A stretch of 57,737 nt of DNA from Candidatus Cloacimonetes bacterium 4572_55 (GTDB lineage Bacteria > 4572-55): positions 1 to 57,737 of the forward strand of contig NBMB01000013.1 of assembly GCA_002084765.1 (NCBI GenBank). The letters are read 5' to 3'. The notes under the pieces were generated by a model. That model had not been told where the DNA came from and made no database searches. It worked only from the letters and a program-made list of their open reading frames with translations. Shown piece by piece: positions 25,594 to 34,754 of this stretch (positions within the stretch are counted from its first letter, which is position 1; each line of letters starts with the position of its first letter). The position numbers and the translations under genes are program-made.

Positions 25594-27270
25594 ATGATCT
25601 GCGTGGTATTAAATGCGGTTTTTCTGACCCTTATTCCCTGGACTATCAAGTTGGCTATAGACGACCTCCAAAGAGAGGTAAGCCAGGAGAAAATTATTCG
25701 CTATGCGCTATTGTTATTTGGCGTCGCGGCATGCCAGGCTCTTTTTCTGTTCCTGATGCGTTGGTTGATGATCGGCGTATCCCGATTGATAGAGTATGAT
25801 CTGCGTAACGATTTTTTCTTTAACCTGGAAAGGCTCAGTGCTCGATTTTACAACGATCGCAAGACCGGCGATTTGATGGCTCTGGCGACAAATGATCTGA
25901 ACGCGGTGCGCATGGCTCTGGGTCCAGGCATCATGTATATGGTCAATACCTCTTTCAGCACAATAATGGCCCTCTCTTATATGCTAATTCTCAATGCAAA
26001 GTTGACCCTGTTCTCCATGATCCCTTTCCCATTTATGACCTTCATCGTCTATCGCCTAATAAAGAAAATCCATCCGAGATTTGAGGCGATTCAGGTGCAA
26101 TTTGGAGAAATTTCCTCTTATGTTCAGGAAAGTCTATCCGGTATGCGGGTGGTCAAAGCCTACACTCAGGAGGAAAATCGCATAACGGGCTTTCAGGAAA
26201 TAAACAAAGAATATATCCGCCGCAGCTTGTCGCTGGTCAAAATTCAGGGCGTGATGTGGCCTCTTATGTCCTTCATCTTCGGCATCGGCACGTTGATCGT
26301 TCTTTGGATCGGGGGGGGGATGGTGATTGATAATCAGATATCCCTCGGAACGCTGGCGGCTTTTATGGGCTATCTTACTATGCTATTTTGGCCGGTAATA
26401 TCGATCGGATGGGTTCTGAATCTCTATCAACGGGGCGACGCGTCTATGGGACGTATCAACCAGATCATGTGGGAATCTCCAGAAATTGCGGACGCCCCGG
26501 TTCCCTTGTCAATTGGGGATATTCAGGGAGAGATTGAGTTTCGTCAAGTCTCTTTCTGTTATCAAGAGTCGGCTCCCGTACTCGACAATATTGATCTAAA
26601 GATCGAGAAAGGAATGACTCTGGCAGTGGTCGGCAGAGTCGGGTGCGGAAAAAGCTCTCTGGTCAATCTGATACCCAGATTATACGATATTACCGAAGGC
26701 GAGTTGTTGATCGACGGCAATCCGATCCAACAGATTCCGCTACAAACGCTGCGGGAATATATCGGGTATGTGCCGCAGGACACCTTCCTTTTTTCTGACA
26801 CAATAGAGGCAAATATCGCGTTTGGCGCGTCTCATGTCGATATAAAAAGCTGTCAAAACGCAGCGCGCGTCGCTCGTGTCCATGATGAAATTATAGAATT
26901 TCCGAATCAATATAAAACTCTCCTGGGCGAACGGGGCATCAATCTATCCGGGGGACAAAAACAACGAATTGCAATCGCCCGCGCGCTCTCGCGTCATCCC
27001 AAAATTCTGATATTGGACAATTCGCTTTCCCATGTGGATACGCGTACCGAAGAGGAAATATTGGTCGGCTTGCGGGGAGTGATGAAAGAGCGAACCGCGA
27101 TTATTGTCTCAAACCGAATTTCTACCGTCCGTCACGCAGACTTGATCATTGTGCTGGACCACGGACGCATCGTAGAGCGAGGGCGACATACCACCTTGCT
27201 GGAAAAAAATAGAATCTATGCAAACCTCTATCAAAAACAATTGTTGACTGAAGAGGTTGCTAATTTTTAA
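25594..27270 (+). CDS. ABC exporter (type IV, MdlB/MsbA-like) with degenerate nucleotide site; 5' end uncertain
   Basis: This 558-residue half-transporter has about six membrane helices (RWLMIGVSRLIEYDLR, GDLMALATNDLNAVR) followed by an ATPase domain. Walker A is GRVGCGKSS and the signature LSGGQKQR. In Walker B the catalytic Glu is Asn (ILILDNSLSHVD), and the H-loop His is Asn (IVSNRIST). Both changes mark the degenerate site of heterodimeric exporters, yet no partner gene adjoins. Frame 1 stays open upstream to 25501 and encodes RIKNLLGLFKYLEKYKIRIFFG, the expected N-terminus. It has no ATG, GTG or TTG there, so the true start is non-canonical (CTG 25525) or disrupted. Confidence 0.85.
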   Translation: MICVVLNAVFLTLIPWTIKLAIDDLQREVSQEKIIRYALLLFGVAACQALFLFLMRWLMIGVSRLIEYDLRNDFFFNLERLSARFYNDRKTGDLMALATNDLNAVRMALGPGIMYMVNTSFSTIMALSYMLILNAKLTLFSMIPFPFMTFIVYRLIKKIHPRFEAIQVQFGEISSYVQESLSGMRVVKAYTQEENRITGFQEINKEYIRRSLSLVKIQGVMWPLMSFIFGIGTLIVLWIGGGMVIDNQISLGTLAAFMGYLTMLFWPVISIGWVLNLYQRGDASMGRINQIMWESPEIADAPVPLSIGDIQGEIEFRQVSFCYQESAPVLDNIDLKIEKGMTLAVVGRVGCGKSSLVNLIPRLYDITEGELLIDGNPIQQIPLQTLREYIGYVPQDTFLFSDTIEANIAFGASHVDIKSCQNAARVARVHDEIIEFPNQYKTLLGERGINLSGGQKQRIAIARALSRHPKILILDNSLSHVDTRTEEEILVGLRGVMKERTAIIVSNRISTVRHADLIIVLDHGRIVERGRHTTLLEKNRIYANLYQKQLLTEEVANF

Positions 27271-27293
27271 ATTTCAATTAATGGAGTCAAGTA

Positions 27294-27638
27294 ATGATAG
27301 AATTACTTTTTAAATTGATCATAGGACACTTTGTATCCGATTATACTCTCCAATCTGGCGATATGGCAAGAGGCAAAAGCCGACATTATCAGCCTTCTTT
27401 TGCGAAGTCAGCTAAATTACCGTCAACTATGTGGGTCTATTGGCTGACATCCCACGCAATGACAAACGCCGGCATTGTATGGCTTATTACTGATAACATG
27501 TTGGTAGCCTTCTTGGAGTTGGTTCTTCATTGGATCATTGATTTTTTAAAGACAGAAGGTCGGACAAATCTTCATGCGGATCAGATGTTGCACCTAATTT
27601 GCAAAATTTTGTATGTCGTTCTGATCTATTTCATCTAA
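27294..27638 (+). CDS. DUF3307-like small membrane protein
   Basis: This 114-residue protein starts at ATG 27294, with GGAG seven bases upstream and 23 bases after the exporter gene, so it is likely cotranscribed. IIGHFVSDYTLQSGDMA, ELVLHWIIDFLKTEG and HADQMLHLICKIL match the pattern of DUF3307 proteins (His and Asp residues in three helices). Function is unknown. A strong terminator follows at 27661. Confidence 0.65.
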   Translation: MIELLFKLIIGHFVSDYTLQSGDMARGKSRHYQPSFAKSAKLPSTMWVYWLTSHAMTNAGIVWLITDNMLVAFLELVLHWIIDFLKTEGRTNLHADQMLHLICKILYVVLIYFI

Positions 27639-27660
27639 TTATGTCCAAAAGTATACAAAA

Positions 27661-27699
27661 AAAAATCTCGAAGACCAGCAGCCGGTCTTCGAGATTTTT
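27661..27699. terminator. Bidirectional rho-independent terminator
   Basis: A perfect 16-bp stem (27661-27676 with 27684-27699) encloses a 7-base loop, with A and T runs on its two sides. It separates convergent genes ending at 27638 and 27753 and can serve both. Confidence 0.92.
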
Positions 27700-27752
27700 C
27701 AATTCAGCTTTGATAAAAGGTTGTGAGTATCGATCTCACGCCCCCCGTCTTT

Positions 27753-30700
27753 TTATTTCATCAGCATCATCCGCTTCGTGGTCGTGAAATTGCCTTCGGT
27801 CTCCAATCGATAGAAATAGAGGCCGGAAGTTACTTCCTGACCATAATCATCCTTTGCGTTCCAGACCTTGTTATAGGTTCCCTGATTGACCGATCCCTCA
27901 AAAAGCACGCGTACAAGCTGTCCGTTGGTATTGTAGATTCTCAACGAGATATCGCTGTTCTCAGGCACGTCAAATTGAATTGTGGTGAAAGGGTTGAAAG
28001 GGTTGGGATAATTTTGAGCCAAACGATATGAGGTCGGCAGGATTATGTCAATACCGATCTCGTTAATCGTGCCAGTCAAATCAACCGAAATATCTCCGAC
28101 AGAGCTGATGATATTCAAATCAGCCGTAAAAGTCCCCGGTGTCTCATCATCACGATCAAAGTGAATAACTACTGGCGTAGAATCTCCAGCGTCCACAAGA
28201 ACCGAAAACTCGGTCGGGCTAGTCACGCTAAACTTTAAGTCGTCGTCGTTACTAATGAAAATACTGGTAATATCTAACGTTTCGCCTTGACACGCCAGAG
28301 CAGTATTATGGATATAGATCGTCTTCTCTTCGATGTCATCGCCGCCCGGGAATTCCAACTCATCCGGTCCCTCGATCAACGCCGCAGTTTGCAGCACAGA
28401 GAACTGTCCGTTAGTCGTTGCATGCGGCACGTCCGTGGCATCGACTGCAGTCAACGTGGAAGAAACAAAATCAACCGCATGATCTCCAGCGCAAGCGTCT
28501 GTGTTCACAGTGAAGTTGATCGTGGCAATTGCGCCCGTTCCAGCCGCGATTGAAACGCCAGCGGACGGACCGATTATGATCGTACCTTCACTCGCATTGG
28601 TAATAACGGCAAGACCAGTCGCCCGATTTGTAACCGTCACATCGCCCAATGTCAAGGCGTCTGCGTCAATCGTCAATTGAACGCTGGCAATAGCGATAGC
28701 GTTATCCAATGTGAGATCGACTGTTGCGTCTTGGTTCGGCGTTCCGGAACCGTCGCCAATAGCCAATACCGGCTGAATGCCAGCGGATCCGCTTAAGGTG
28801 ACAGTCGGCGAGTTTGCATTGGTCGCGACAGTCGCTGTACCAGTATGATCGCCCGCGGCAGTCGGGGTATATGTCACATTCACGTCAATGGTCCCATCTT
28901 GCGGAACCATTGTCGGTCCTCCGCTAAAATCAGTCGAAAATGAGACCTCTCCACTGATTTGGACGTCCGTAATTTGGCCGTCGGCATCTCCGTCATTGGT
29001 CACGGTAAATGTTTGGGTTACGCTCATACCAACAATGATGTCTCCAAAATCAATCGCAGTCGATGAGACAGCGAAATGCGGCTGCGGTTGATCTGCACCA
29101 ATTCCGGTCAGTGAGAGATTAGCCGGACTTCCGGCGGCGTTATGCGTAATCACGGCAACCTCATTAAATTCTCCGGTCGCAACAGGTGCAAACTGAACTG
29201 TGATCACGCGAGACCCTCTTGTTTCTCTTGAAAGGCGAGAGGCGTCGGCTGGAATCGTCAACGGAAAGGACGGATCGGTAATGGAATAAGGTCCCCCGCC
29301 CTGCATCACGATTGATTCAATAACCAAATCGGCTGTGCCGTTATTGGTAATGGTGAATGTCTCCTCTACCGTGTTTCCAACAGTAACTGTCCCGAAATCT
29401 AAAGAAGTCGGAGAAAACGCAAACTCTGGAGCCAACTGCACGCCGGTTCCACTGAGATTGACCGTCAAAACTTCCACATCCGTGGTGACAGTCAACACAG
29501 CGTTGTCAGTTTCAGCGGCTGTCGGCGCGTACGTAATGACCACGTCTTGAGTTTCACCCGGGGCAACCGCGACTTGACCTATAAAATCGGTCGTAAAATC
29601 CACATTGCTGGAGACGACTGTCAAAATAGTCCCGGCGGCTCCGCCCACATTTGTCAGAGTAACGGTCGTGGTCGCCTGCTCGCCCACGTTTACTGAGCCA
29701 AAATCAAACTGATCTGGCGAGATCGTAAAGTCAGCTACTGGCGCAGAAGTTCCCACGCCGGTCAAAGCGACTGCCAATCCATTGGCGTCGGTGGCGATTG
29801 TCAATGTTCCGTTATCAGTCTCTACCGCAGTCGGGGTGTATGTCACGACGACGTCCTGAGAACTGTTGGGGTCTAAATTAACAGCGACGGTAAAATCAGT
29901 GGTAAAATCACCATTATTGGAGGTGATCGACGTAATTTGACCCGCTGCGTCCCCGTTGTTTGTAATGGTGACCGTTTCGGTTTCTAACTGCCCGATAGTC
30001 ACTGCGCCAAAGTCAATCGCTTCTGAAGAGACGATAAAGTTGGCTTGGCCCCCGGGACGCGGCGTAAGAACTAAATCGCCGGCATTTAAGAAACCCGTGG
30101 GAATCTCAAACCATCCTTCAAACACGCCAGCACTGCCGCCTTGCACCCAAATTTTTGCAGAATCGCCAACAGCGGGTCCAAAAGCCTCTCCGTTTGCAGG
30201 ATTGCGAGCTGCGTTCATATCAATTGTGAAACCCCCGTTTGCCGCGGTCACAGCCGACTCGACCCAAGAGGTTTCGCCGGAGCTTTTCTTAATTTGCAAG
30301 TAAACAATCGCGCCTTGAAACAGCACTTGGTTATTATCAAAAACCCTGGCGGCTGCGATATATGGAGTGCTTGTTCCCAGGGCTTTCGCGGACTTGAACG
30401 TCGATTCCTCAGTTGTGCCGGTACCGTCGTTATTTTGCGAACTCGCAGTGTAAAAATATTCAGTAAACTCAGCCAATCCCTCGACATCGAGCTGGTGAAC
30501 CTCAACCTGCGTTGCGTCTTCTAAATTCAGATCAAGATTTCCGGATGTCGCTCCGTAGTCCACGCGGCTGCTTGACACATCTTCGGTATACCAAGAAACC
30601 GTCACGCCGTCTTCTCGAGGATTGCTCACGACCAATTCAGAGACGTCGGGAACCGCTCGGGTTTGGAGAGTCTTTTGCGTCGCGTGGGCAGACGCTTTTT

Positions 30701-31856
30701 CCAATTCCACAGAGGGTTTCTCTGACACCAAACTGAAGTTGCTATTAAGCACTTTCAAAGCCGCTGGGCTGTCCGCTGAGATCGAACGGGAGGTTGTCAG
30801 AGCTCTGCCAGTTGCAGGCCAGGTTCCAGCCGATGTGCAGGCAAGAAAATATCCGCCGTGCTGCTCAAGATTAAACTGCTCGCCTACGACAAATCCACCG
30901 CCAAGATCCACAGCGGCAAGAAACGCGCCGTCCTCATACTTGGCAATCTGGTTGCACTCGGGAATAGTCTGTAAAATGGTATAGGAATCATAACTCGTTC
31001 CGTCACTATTGGGAAGAGAGATCAGATTCCAACCATTATCATAAGTGATGACCGTATGATCGGCAAAAGAAGTCCCAGTGAATGTGAAGGTTTGATTCGC
31101 GTTTAAATAAACAAAATACCCCTCAGATTCAGTGAGATTAAACTGCTCACCTACGACAAATCCACCGCCAAGATCCACAGCGGCAAGAAACGCGCCATCC
31201 TCATACTTAGCGATCTGAGTGCAGTCGGAGCAATCTTGTAGAAAACTGTATGAATCGTAATCAACTGCTGGATCAATGGGCAACCCGAACAGGTTCCAGT
31301 TTGCAACAAAATCGACAGGGTACTCGATTTCGCCTCCGCCTGCGTTAATGACGAAATTGGTTCCTACGGTTTCGGAGACCATCACACCGCCGTTTTTGAC
31401 AACAATATCGCTATTTTGGACAATAGTGATCGGTACTTCCGCGCCATCAGGCGCATTTTCGTCCACTTGAATGCTCAAGTCAATGATTGAGACCGCGGTG
31501 ACGACGTTGGTCGAGTCCGCAGCGTAATCGAAGAAAAGGATACGAGCCGCATCATTGGTAAAATCTAAATTAAAATTGACTTCAAACGTAGCAATGGGTC
31601 CGCCAGCGGTCGCAGCAACATTTGTGATATCCAGATAATCGGTATTTCCGATTTGAATATCAAACTGGCTTCCTCTGATCGGCGTATCCGTAGTTAATGA
31701 CAAGGTAATAGTTGCAGTCGAGCCAGGCACCCCTTCCCACTTTCCATCAGGGGAGTCAGGGTTCGCCAAAGAGAGCGTGGCGTCGGCCCAAGCTCCTGAG
31801 ACAGATAAAAGATAAATTAACAGCGCAACACTGAAGGTTTTGAAAACTTTCAACAT
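27753..31856 (-). CDS. Giant surface protein with cohesin-like, duplicated, choice-of-anchor D and T9SS sorting domains
   Basis: This 1367-residue secreted protein has a signal peptide ending near GAWA. Domains in order: a cohesin-like domain (about 25-170); two copies of a WNLFGLP/WNLISLP beta unit (about 180-345); a fibronectin-type domain (about 400-485); a carboxypeptidase-regulatory-like domain (about 495-600); four to five choice-of-anchor D (HYDIN-like) domains with the repeated xxDFGxVxVG and GTLTIATDA patterns (about 605-1040); a second cohesin-like domain; a further anchor-like domain; and a T9SS type A sorting domain (YPNPFNPFTTIQF, GLYFYRLE). An AGGAGGAGG site precedes the ATG. 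It is probably a surface adhesin or scaffold. Confidence 0.88.
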   Translation of the reverse strand: MLKVFKTFSVALLIYLLSVSGAWADATLSLANPDSPDGKWEGVPGSTATITLSLTTDTPIRGSQFDIQIGNTDYLDITNVAATAGGPIATFEVNFNLDFTNDAARILFFDYAADSTNVVTAVSIIDLSIQVDENAPDGAEVPITIVQNSDIVVKNGGVMVSETVGTNFVINAGGGEIEYPVDFVANWNLFGLPIDPAVDYDSYSFLQDCSDCTQIAKYEDGAFLAAVDLGGGFVVGEQFNLTESEGYFVYLNANQTFTFTGTSFADHTVITYDNGWNLISLPNSDGTSYDSYTILQTIPECNQIAKYEDGAFLAAVDLGGGFVVGEQFNLEQHGGYFLACTSAGTWPATGRALTTSRSISADSPAALKVLNSNFSLVSEKPSVELEKASAHATQKTLQTRAVPDVSELVVSNPREDGVTVSWYTEDVSSSRVDYGATSGNLDLNLEDATQVEVHQLDVEGLAEFTEYFYTASSQNNDGTGTTEESTFKSAKALGTSTPYIAAARVFDNNQVLFQGAIVYLQIKKSSGETSWVESAVTAANGGFTIDMNAARNPANGEAFGPAVGDSAKIWVQGGSAGVFEGWFEIPTGFLNAGDLVLTPRPGGQANFIVSSEAIDFGAVTIGQLETETVTITNNGDAAGQITSITSNNGDFTTDFTVAVNLDPNSSQDVVVTYTPTAVETDNGTLTIATDANGLAVALTGVGTSAPVADFTISPDQFDFGSVNVGEQATTTVTLTNVGGAAGTILTVVSSNVDFTTDFIGQVAVAPGETQDVVITYAPTAAETDNAVLTVTTDVEVLTVNLSGTGVQLAPEFAFSPTSLDFGTVTVGNTVEETFTITNNGTADLVIESIVMQGGGPYSITDPSFPLTIPADASRLSRETRGSRVITVQFAPVATGEFNEVAVITHNAAGSPANLSLTGIGADQPQPHFAVSSTAIDFGDIIVGMSVTQTFTVTNDGDADGQITDVQISGEVSFSTDFSGGPTMVPQDGTIDVNVTYTPTAAGDHTGTATVATNANSPTVTLSGSAGIQPVLAIGDGSGTPNQDATVDLTLDNAIAIASVQLTIDADALTLGDVTVTNRATGLAVITNASEGTIIIGPSAGVSIAAGTGAIATINFTVNTDACAGDHAVDFVSSTLTAVDATDVPHATTNGQFSVLQTAALIEGPDELEFPGGDDIEEKTIYIHNTALACQGETLDITSIFISNDDDLKFSVTSPTEFSVLVDAGDSTPVVIHFDRDDETPGTFTADLNIISSVGDISVDLTGTINEIGIDIILPTSYRLAQNYPNPFNPFTTIQFDVPENSDISLRIYNTNGQLVRVLFEGSVNQGTYNKVWNAKDDYGQEVTSGLYFYRLETEGNFTTTKRMMLMK
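30868..30950 (-). repeat. 83-bp internal direct repeat, copy 1
   Basis: 79 of 83 bases match 31135-31217. The repeat encodes QIAKYEDGAFLAAVDLGGGF and following residues of the duplicated beta unit. Confidence 0.9.
31135..31217 (-). repeat. 83-bp internal direct repeat, copy 2
   Basis: Second copy of 30868-30950. The flanking unit sequence is much more diverged than this core, which suggests recent gene conversion or strong constraint. Confidence 0.9.
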
Positions 31857-31953
31857 TTTTCCTCCTCCTTAATAAGGAATAATTATTATGGTATAAAAAC
31901 ATTCACTAAAAATCATAACCGCTATCCGATTTCAAATTTATTCCAATTTCGAA

Positions 31954-31980
31954 TTTATAAGAATAGCGCGGTAATGTCAA
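31954..31980 (-). promoter_or_regulatory. Possible promoter of the giant surface protein gene
   Basis: On the minus strand TTGACA (31980-31975) and TATAAA (31959-31954) are separated by 15 bases, shorter than ideal, about 100 bases before the start at 31856. The remaining gap to 32151 shows no gene. Confidence 0.4.
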
Positions 31981-32151
31981 GAAAAAACTCAAATGATACG
32001 ACTTTTCGATCCTACTCATTTGCAAACAATTAAAAAACCCTCCCCCTTAAAGTTGTGTAATTTTTCTAAAAAGAGCAGTTATTAAACAGCAGTCGATCCG
32101 CTATTGTTCCTTTTTTAATTTTAACGAATCTAATATCTAAATTTTAGTGGG

Positions 32152-34407
32152 TTAGGAAACAATTTTCGAGTGGGGGGCACCGTAACGGAATTTCATTTCT
32201 TGTTCAGAGATATCTTCATTTTGGATAAAATGTAGGGCCTGCGATGAATACTTCGCGTAATGCAGAAGTCGGACCCTCACCCCCGAATGATTGGATATAA
32301 ACCGTTTCAAGGGCTGGCTCTCGACTTGATAAAGATGCGCGCCGGTCTCTGCGATCGCTTCAAAGTAATGCTGCTTGCGATTTTCAAGCACGAGATCAAT
32401 CTCTCCGATAAATCCGCCTATTCCTAAACGATATGTTACGATGTCGTCTCGAATCAACTTGACGGCACCCTTAGAGATAATAAATCCTTTTGAGAAGGTA
32501 TGACCGCTTTCTATCAGAACCGACTCTTTAGAATAAGAGACGTAGCTCATCATTGCCTGCATCTGTGTAATCTGGGTTGGAGTGAGAAAACCGAAGACCG
32601 GGCTGCTCTCTAATAATGCACATGAATCCAAACGACGGGTTCGTTCCAATTTTTTCAGATATTCGACGACATGCGTTCCTTCGATGAAGGCTAAAAAAAT
32701 TTTTTCATTGATCGCCAAAACTTCGACATCTGTTTTCGCGAGCACGTCGGCAGACCTCGGTTCGCCAGAGATGGTGGCCATCTCTCCATAATAATCATTC
32801 TGACCGTAGGTGATCAGATTCTTGTTATCTCTAATAATTTCCACTTTACCATACACAATAATATGAAACTCATTTCCAACCTCATTCTGCCGCATAATGA
32901 CTTCGCCTGCCTCAAAATTTTTCCTTTTCAATGACGGCAGGATATCGATCAGTTTGGAGACGGGAAAATCGCTCATAAAATCAATCTTCGACAGGGTTCG
33001 CAATACCTGCGAACCCTCATGAAATCTTGGCGTCTTCACTGGAATCGAGAGATAATTTTCTATCGAATCAGGAGCCAATTTTAAACCGCACCCTTCTGGA
33101 AAATTTTGTTTCCCGACATGAACCACATATACCCGGCTCTTAATTTCATCATCCAAATTGATCAAATTTTGGATCGGCGTATGCGTCGGTGGAATACCTG
33201 CCTCATGCAGGATCATAGTATGATCCCATGGCGTTTTTTTCAAAGATTTGTATCGGCTTTTGGTGAGTATCCCTTTCTCATAGAGAGTTTTCCAGAGGTC
33301 TGGATCATACGCATGGTCAGATGTATAAAATAAACTTTCGTTTTGAAAGTAGATTCCCATCTGGATAGTGGGCACCGGGTGTAGGCTGTACCGAAACTCA
33401 AATGTCGCGCCTAAGATCGTAATAGGCATTCCAATACGGATCGGCTTAAAGTGAATGAGCGTTTGCAATTCATCTTTCGAGTAGTTGGTCAAGTGTTCCG
33501 CTTTACAGAGGAACGACTCAAAGATATGTTGGGTTGTGTATAAGTTGACTTTTCCTTCCTCGAATATTTTTTGCAATACGCCCGCGTCATGGTCGGAATG
33601 TACATGAGTCAGGATCACGTCATTGATCAATTTCGGGCTGACGTTGCTATTTTTGAGTTTCAGCGTCGAGTCCACCGGCGGATCGACCATGATGCCTCTT
33701 TGGTCGATCCAAAAGACAAATCCGCAGGTTGGCGCGGTCGGATCAAAGCCGTCGCTCCGACCCAAGACCGATACTCCAAAAAGAGGCGGAATAAAAGTTT
33801 TCGATCTTTCCACGGTTTGAATACGCGGAGCGACAACCGGTAAGCACCAAGGAATCTCGGCTATCTTTTCGTTGCTGTCATATATCTGAAATTGATTTCT
33901 TTCTTTTTCCAGATCAATCGTGACATTTCCAATTTTTACTGACCTGCCATTGCCGATAATTTTAAAATCGATCAAATCATCCCATTCATACCGCCGATTC
34001 AAATATGGCGGATGCATGAAATACTCCAGTTCTTTATTGAAATCTGGAAATTCGATTTTTTTCTCGGACGACCGAAATTTAGAATCCACTGTTTGTTTTG
34101 GAACTTCTGGAAACAGGGTTTCTTTCAAAATATTCCGCATTCGGTCTTTTTGCTCTTCTTCACAAACAACAGTAATCGCCTGTCTTCTAAGAAAAAAATT
34201 ATAATAAATCGGGAATTCGATATCCGCTAAGCTTAAAGCCCTTTCCACAGAAAATAGATAGCGCGGCAAAACATATATGCGCGGCACTCCCGTCTTAAGT
34301 AGAATGCTATCTTTAATTGTTTCCGGGGGGATTCCGAACTGAATCGGTCCGGAGGATGTATTAACAATATATCCGCCCCGGCTCAGTTTAACTACGGATT
34401 GATCCAT
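32152..34407 (-). CDS. Metallo-beta-lactamase-fold protein with two cyclic-nucleotide-binding domains (putative cyclic-nucleotide phosphodiesterase)
   Basis: This 751-residue protein has an N-terminal region of about 200 residues with no recognised domain. A metallo-beta-lactamase fold (about 205-450) carries the metal motif THVHSDHDAG (near 267) plus later SLHPVPT, SDHAYD and HVGKQ ligands. Two cNMP-binding domains follow (about 485-600, VYGKVEIIRDN and YYGEMATISGEPRSADVLA; and about 615-730, ISKGAVKLIRDD and GGFIGEIDLVLE). The architecture matches proteins annotated as cAMP/cGMP-dependent cyclic-nucleotide phosphodiesterases in spirochaetes. Cyclic-nucleotide hydrolysis under cyclic-nucleotide control is the likely role. 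No cyclase gene is in the window. The ribosome site is weak. Confidence 0.8.
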   Translation of the reverse strand: MDQSVVKLSRGGYIVNTSSGPIQFGIPPETIKDSILLKTGVPRIYVLPRYLFSVERALSLADIEFPIYYNFFLRRQAITVVCEEEQKDRMRNILKETLFPEVPKQTVDSKFRSSEKKIEFPDFNKELEYFMHPPYLNRRYEWDDLIDFKIIGNGRSVKIGNVTIDLEKERNQFQIYDSNEKIAEIPWCLPVVAPRIQTVERSKTFIPPLFGVSVLGRSDGFDPTAPTCGFVFWIDQRGIMVDPPVDSTLKLKNSNVSPKLINDVILTHVHSDHDAGVLQKIFEEGKVNLYTTQHIFESFLCKAEHLTNYSKDELQTLIHFKPIRIGMPITILGATFEFRYSLHPVPTIQMGIYFQNESLFYTSDHAYDPDLWKTLYEKGILTKSRYKSLKKTPWDHTMILHEAGIPPTHTPIQNLINLDDEIKSRVYVVHVGKQNFPEGCGLKLAPDSIENYLSIPVKTPRFHEGSQVLRTLSKIDFMSDFPVSKLIDILPSLKRKNFEAGEVIMRQNEVGNEFHIIVYGKVEIIRDNKNLITYGQNDYYGEMATISGEPRSADVLAKTDVEVLAINEKIFLAFIEGTHVVEYLKKLERTRRLDSCALLESSPVFGFLTPTQITQMQAMMSYVSYSKESVLIESGHTFSKGFIISKGAVKLIRDDIVTYRLGIGGFIGEIDLVLENRKQHYFEAIAETGAHLYQVESQPLKRFISNHSGVRVRLLHYAKYSSQALHFIQNEDISEQEMKFRYGAPHSKIVS

Positions 34408-34754
34408 GCTTTATAAACCCCACTGAACTTTTGAGAGAAGGTTTGCCCGATTTTTGAAAACAATCGATACGAATCGATAAAATGACTTTCGCTGAATAGC
34501 ATCCAGCCAATTCTCACACGGTATTACAGTATTATAGATTATCTATTGTAACCAAATGTTCATTAAGATGCAAGCATTTTTCACAGCGCAAAATAGCATA
34601 ATGCGCATCAACCCTTAGAGATGTTGTCTGCTTTTAAAACGAAATCGAAGAAAAAATGCTAATGAATTTTTTTGTTTTAATTTTTCCGGCGGCTTGTGCA
34701 AATGAACATTAGATCGGGTTTGATAGCGGCATTAAAACCGAAAAAATCAATATA
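34408..34754. other. Intergenic region
   Basis: AT-rich gap with no gene, tRNA or clear terminator. A small palindromic pair ATCGAT-ACGA-ATCGAT lies near 34463-34478. A TATAAT-like hexamer on the minus strand near 34530 could be a -10 element for the gene starting at 34407, but no matching -35 was seen. Confidence 0.4.

Noticed and set aside
34408-34754. tRNA or small RNA gene
   Set aside because: No cloverleaf arms, T-loop GTTCGAATC-like sequence or strong hairpin-terminator pair was found here or in the other gaps.
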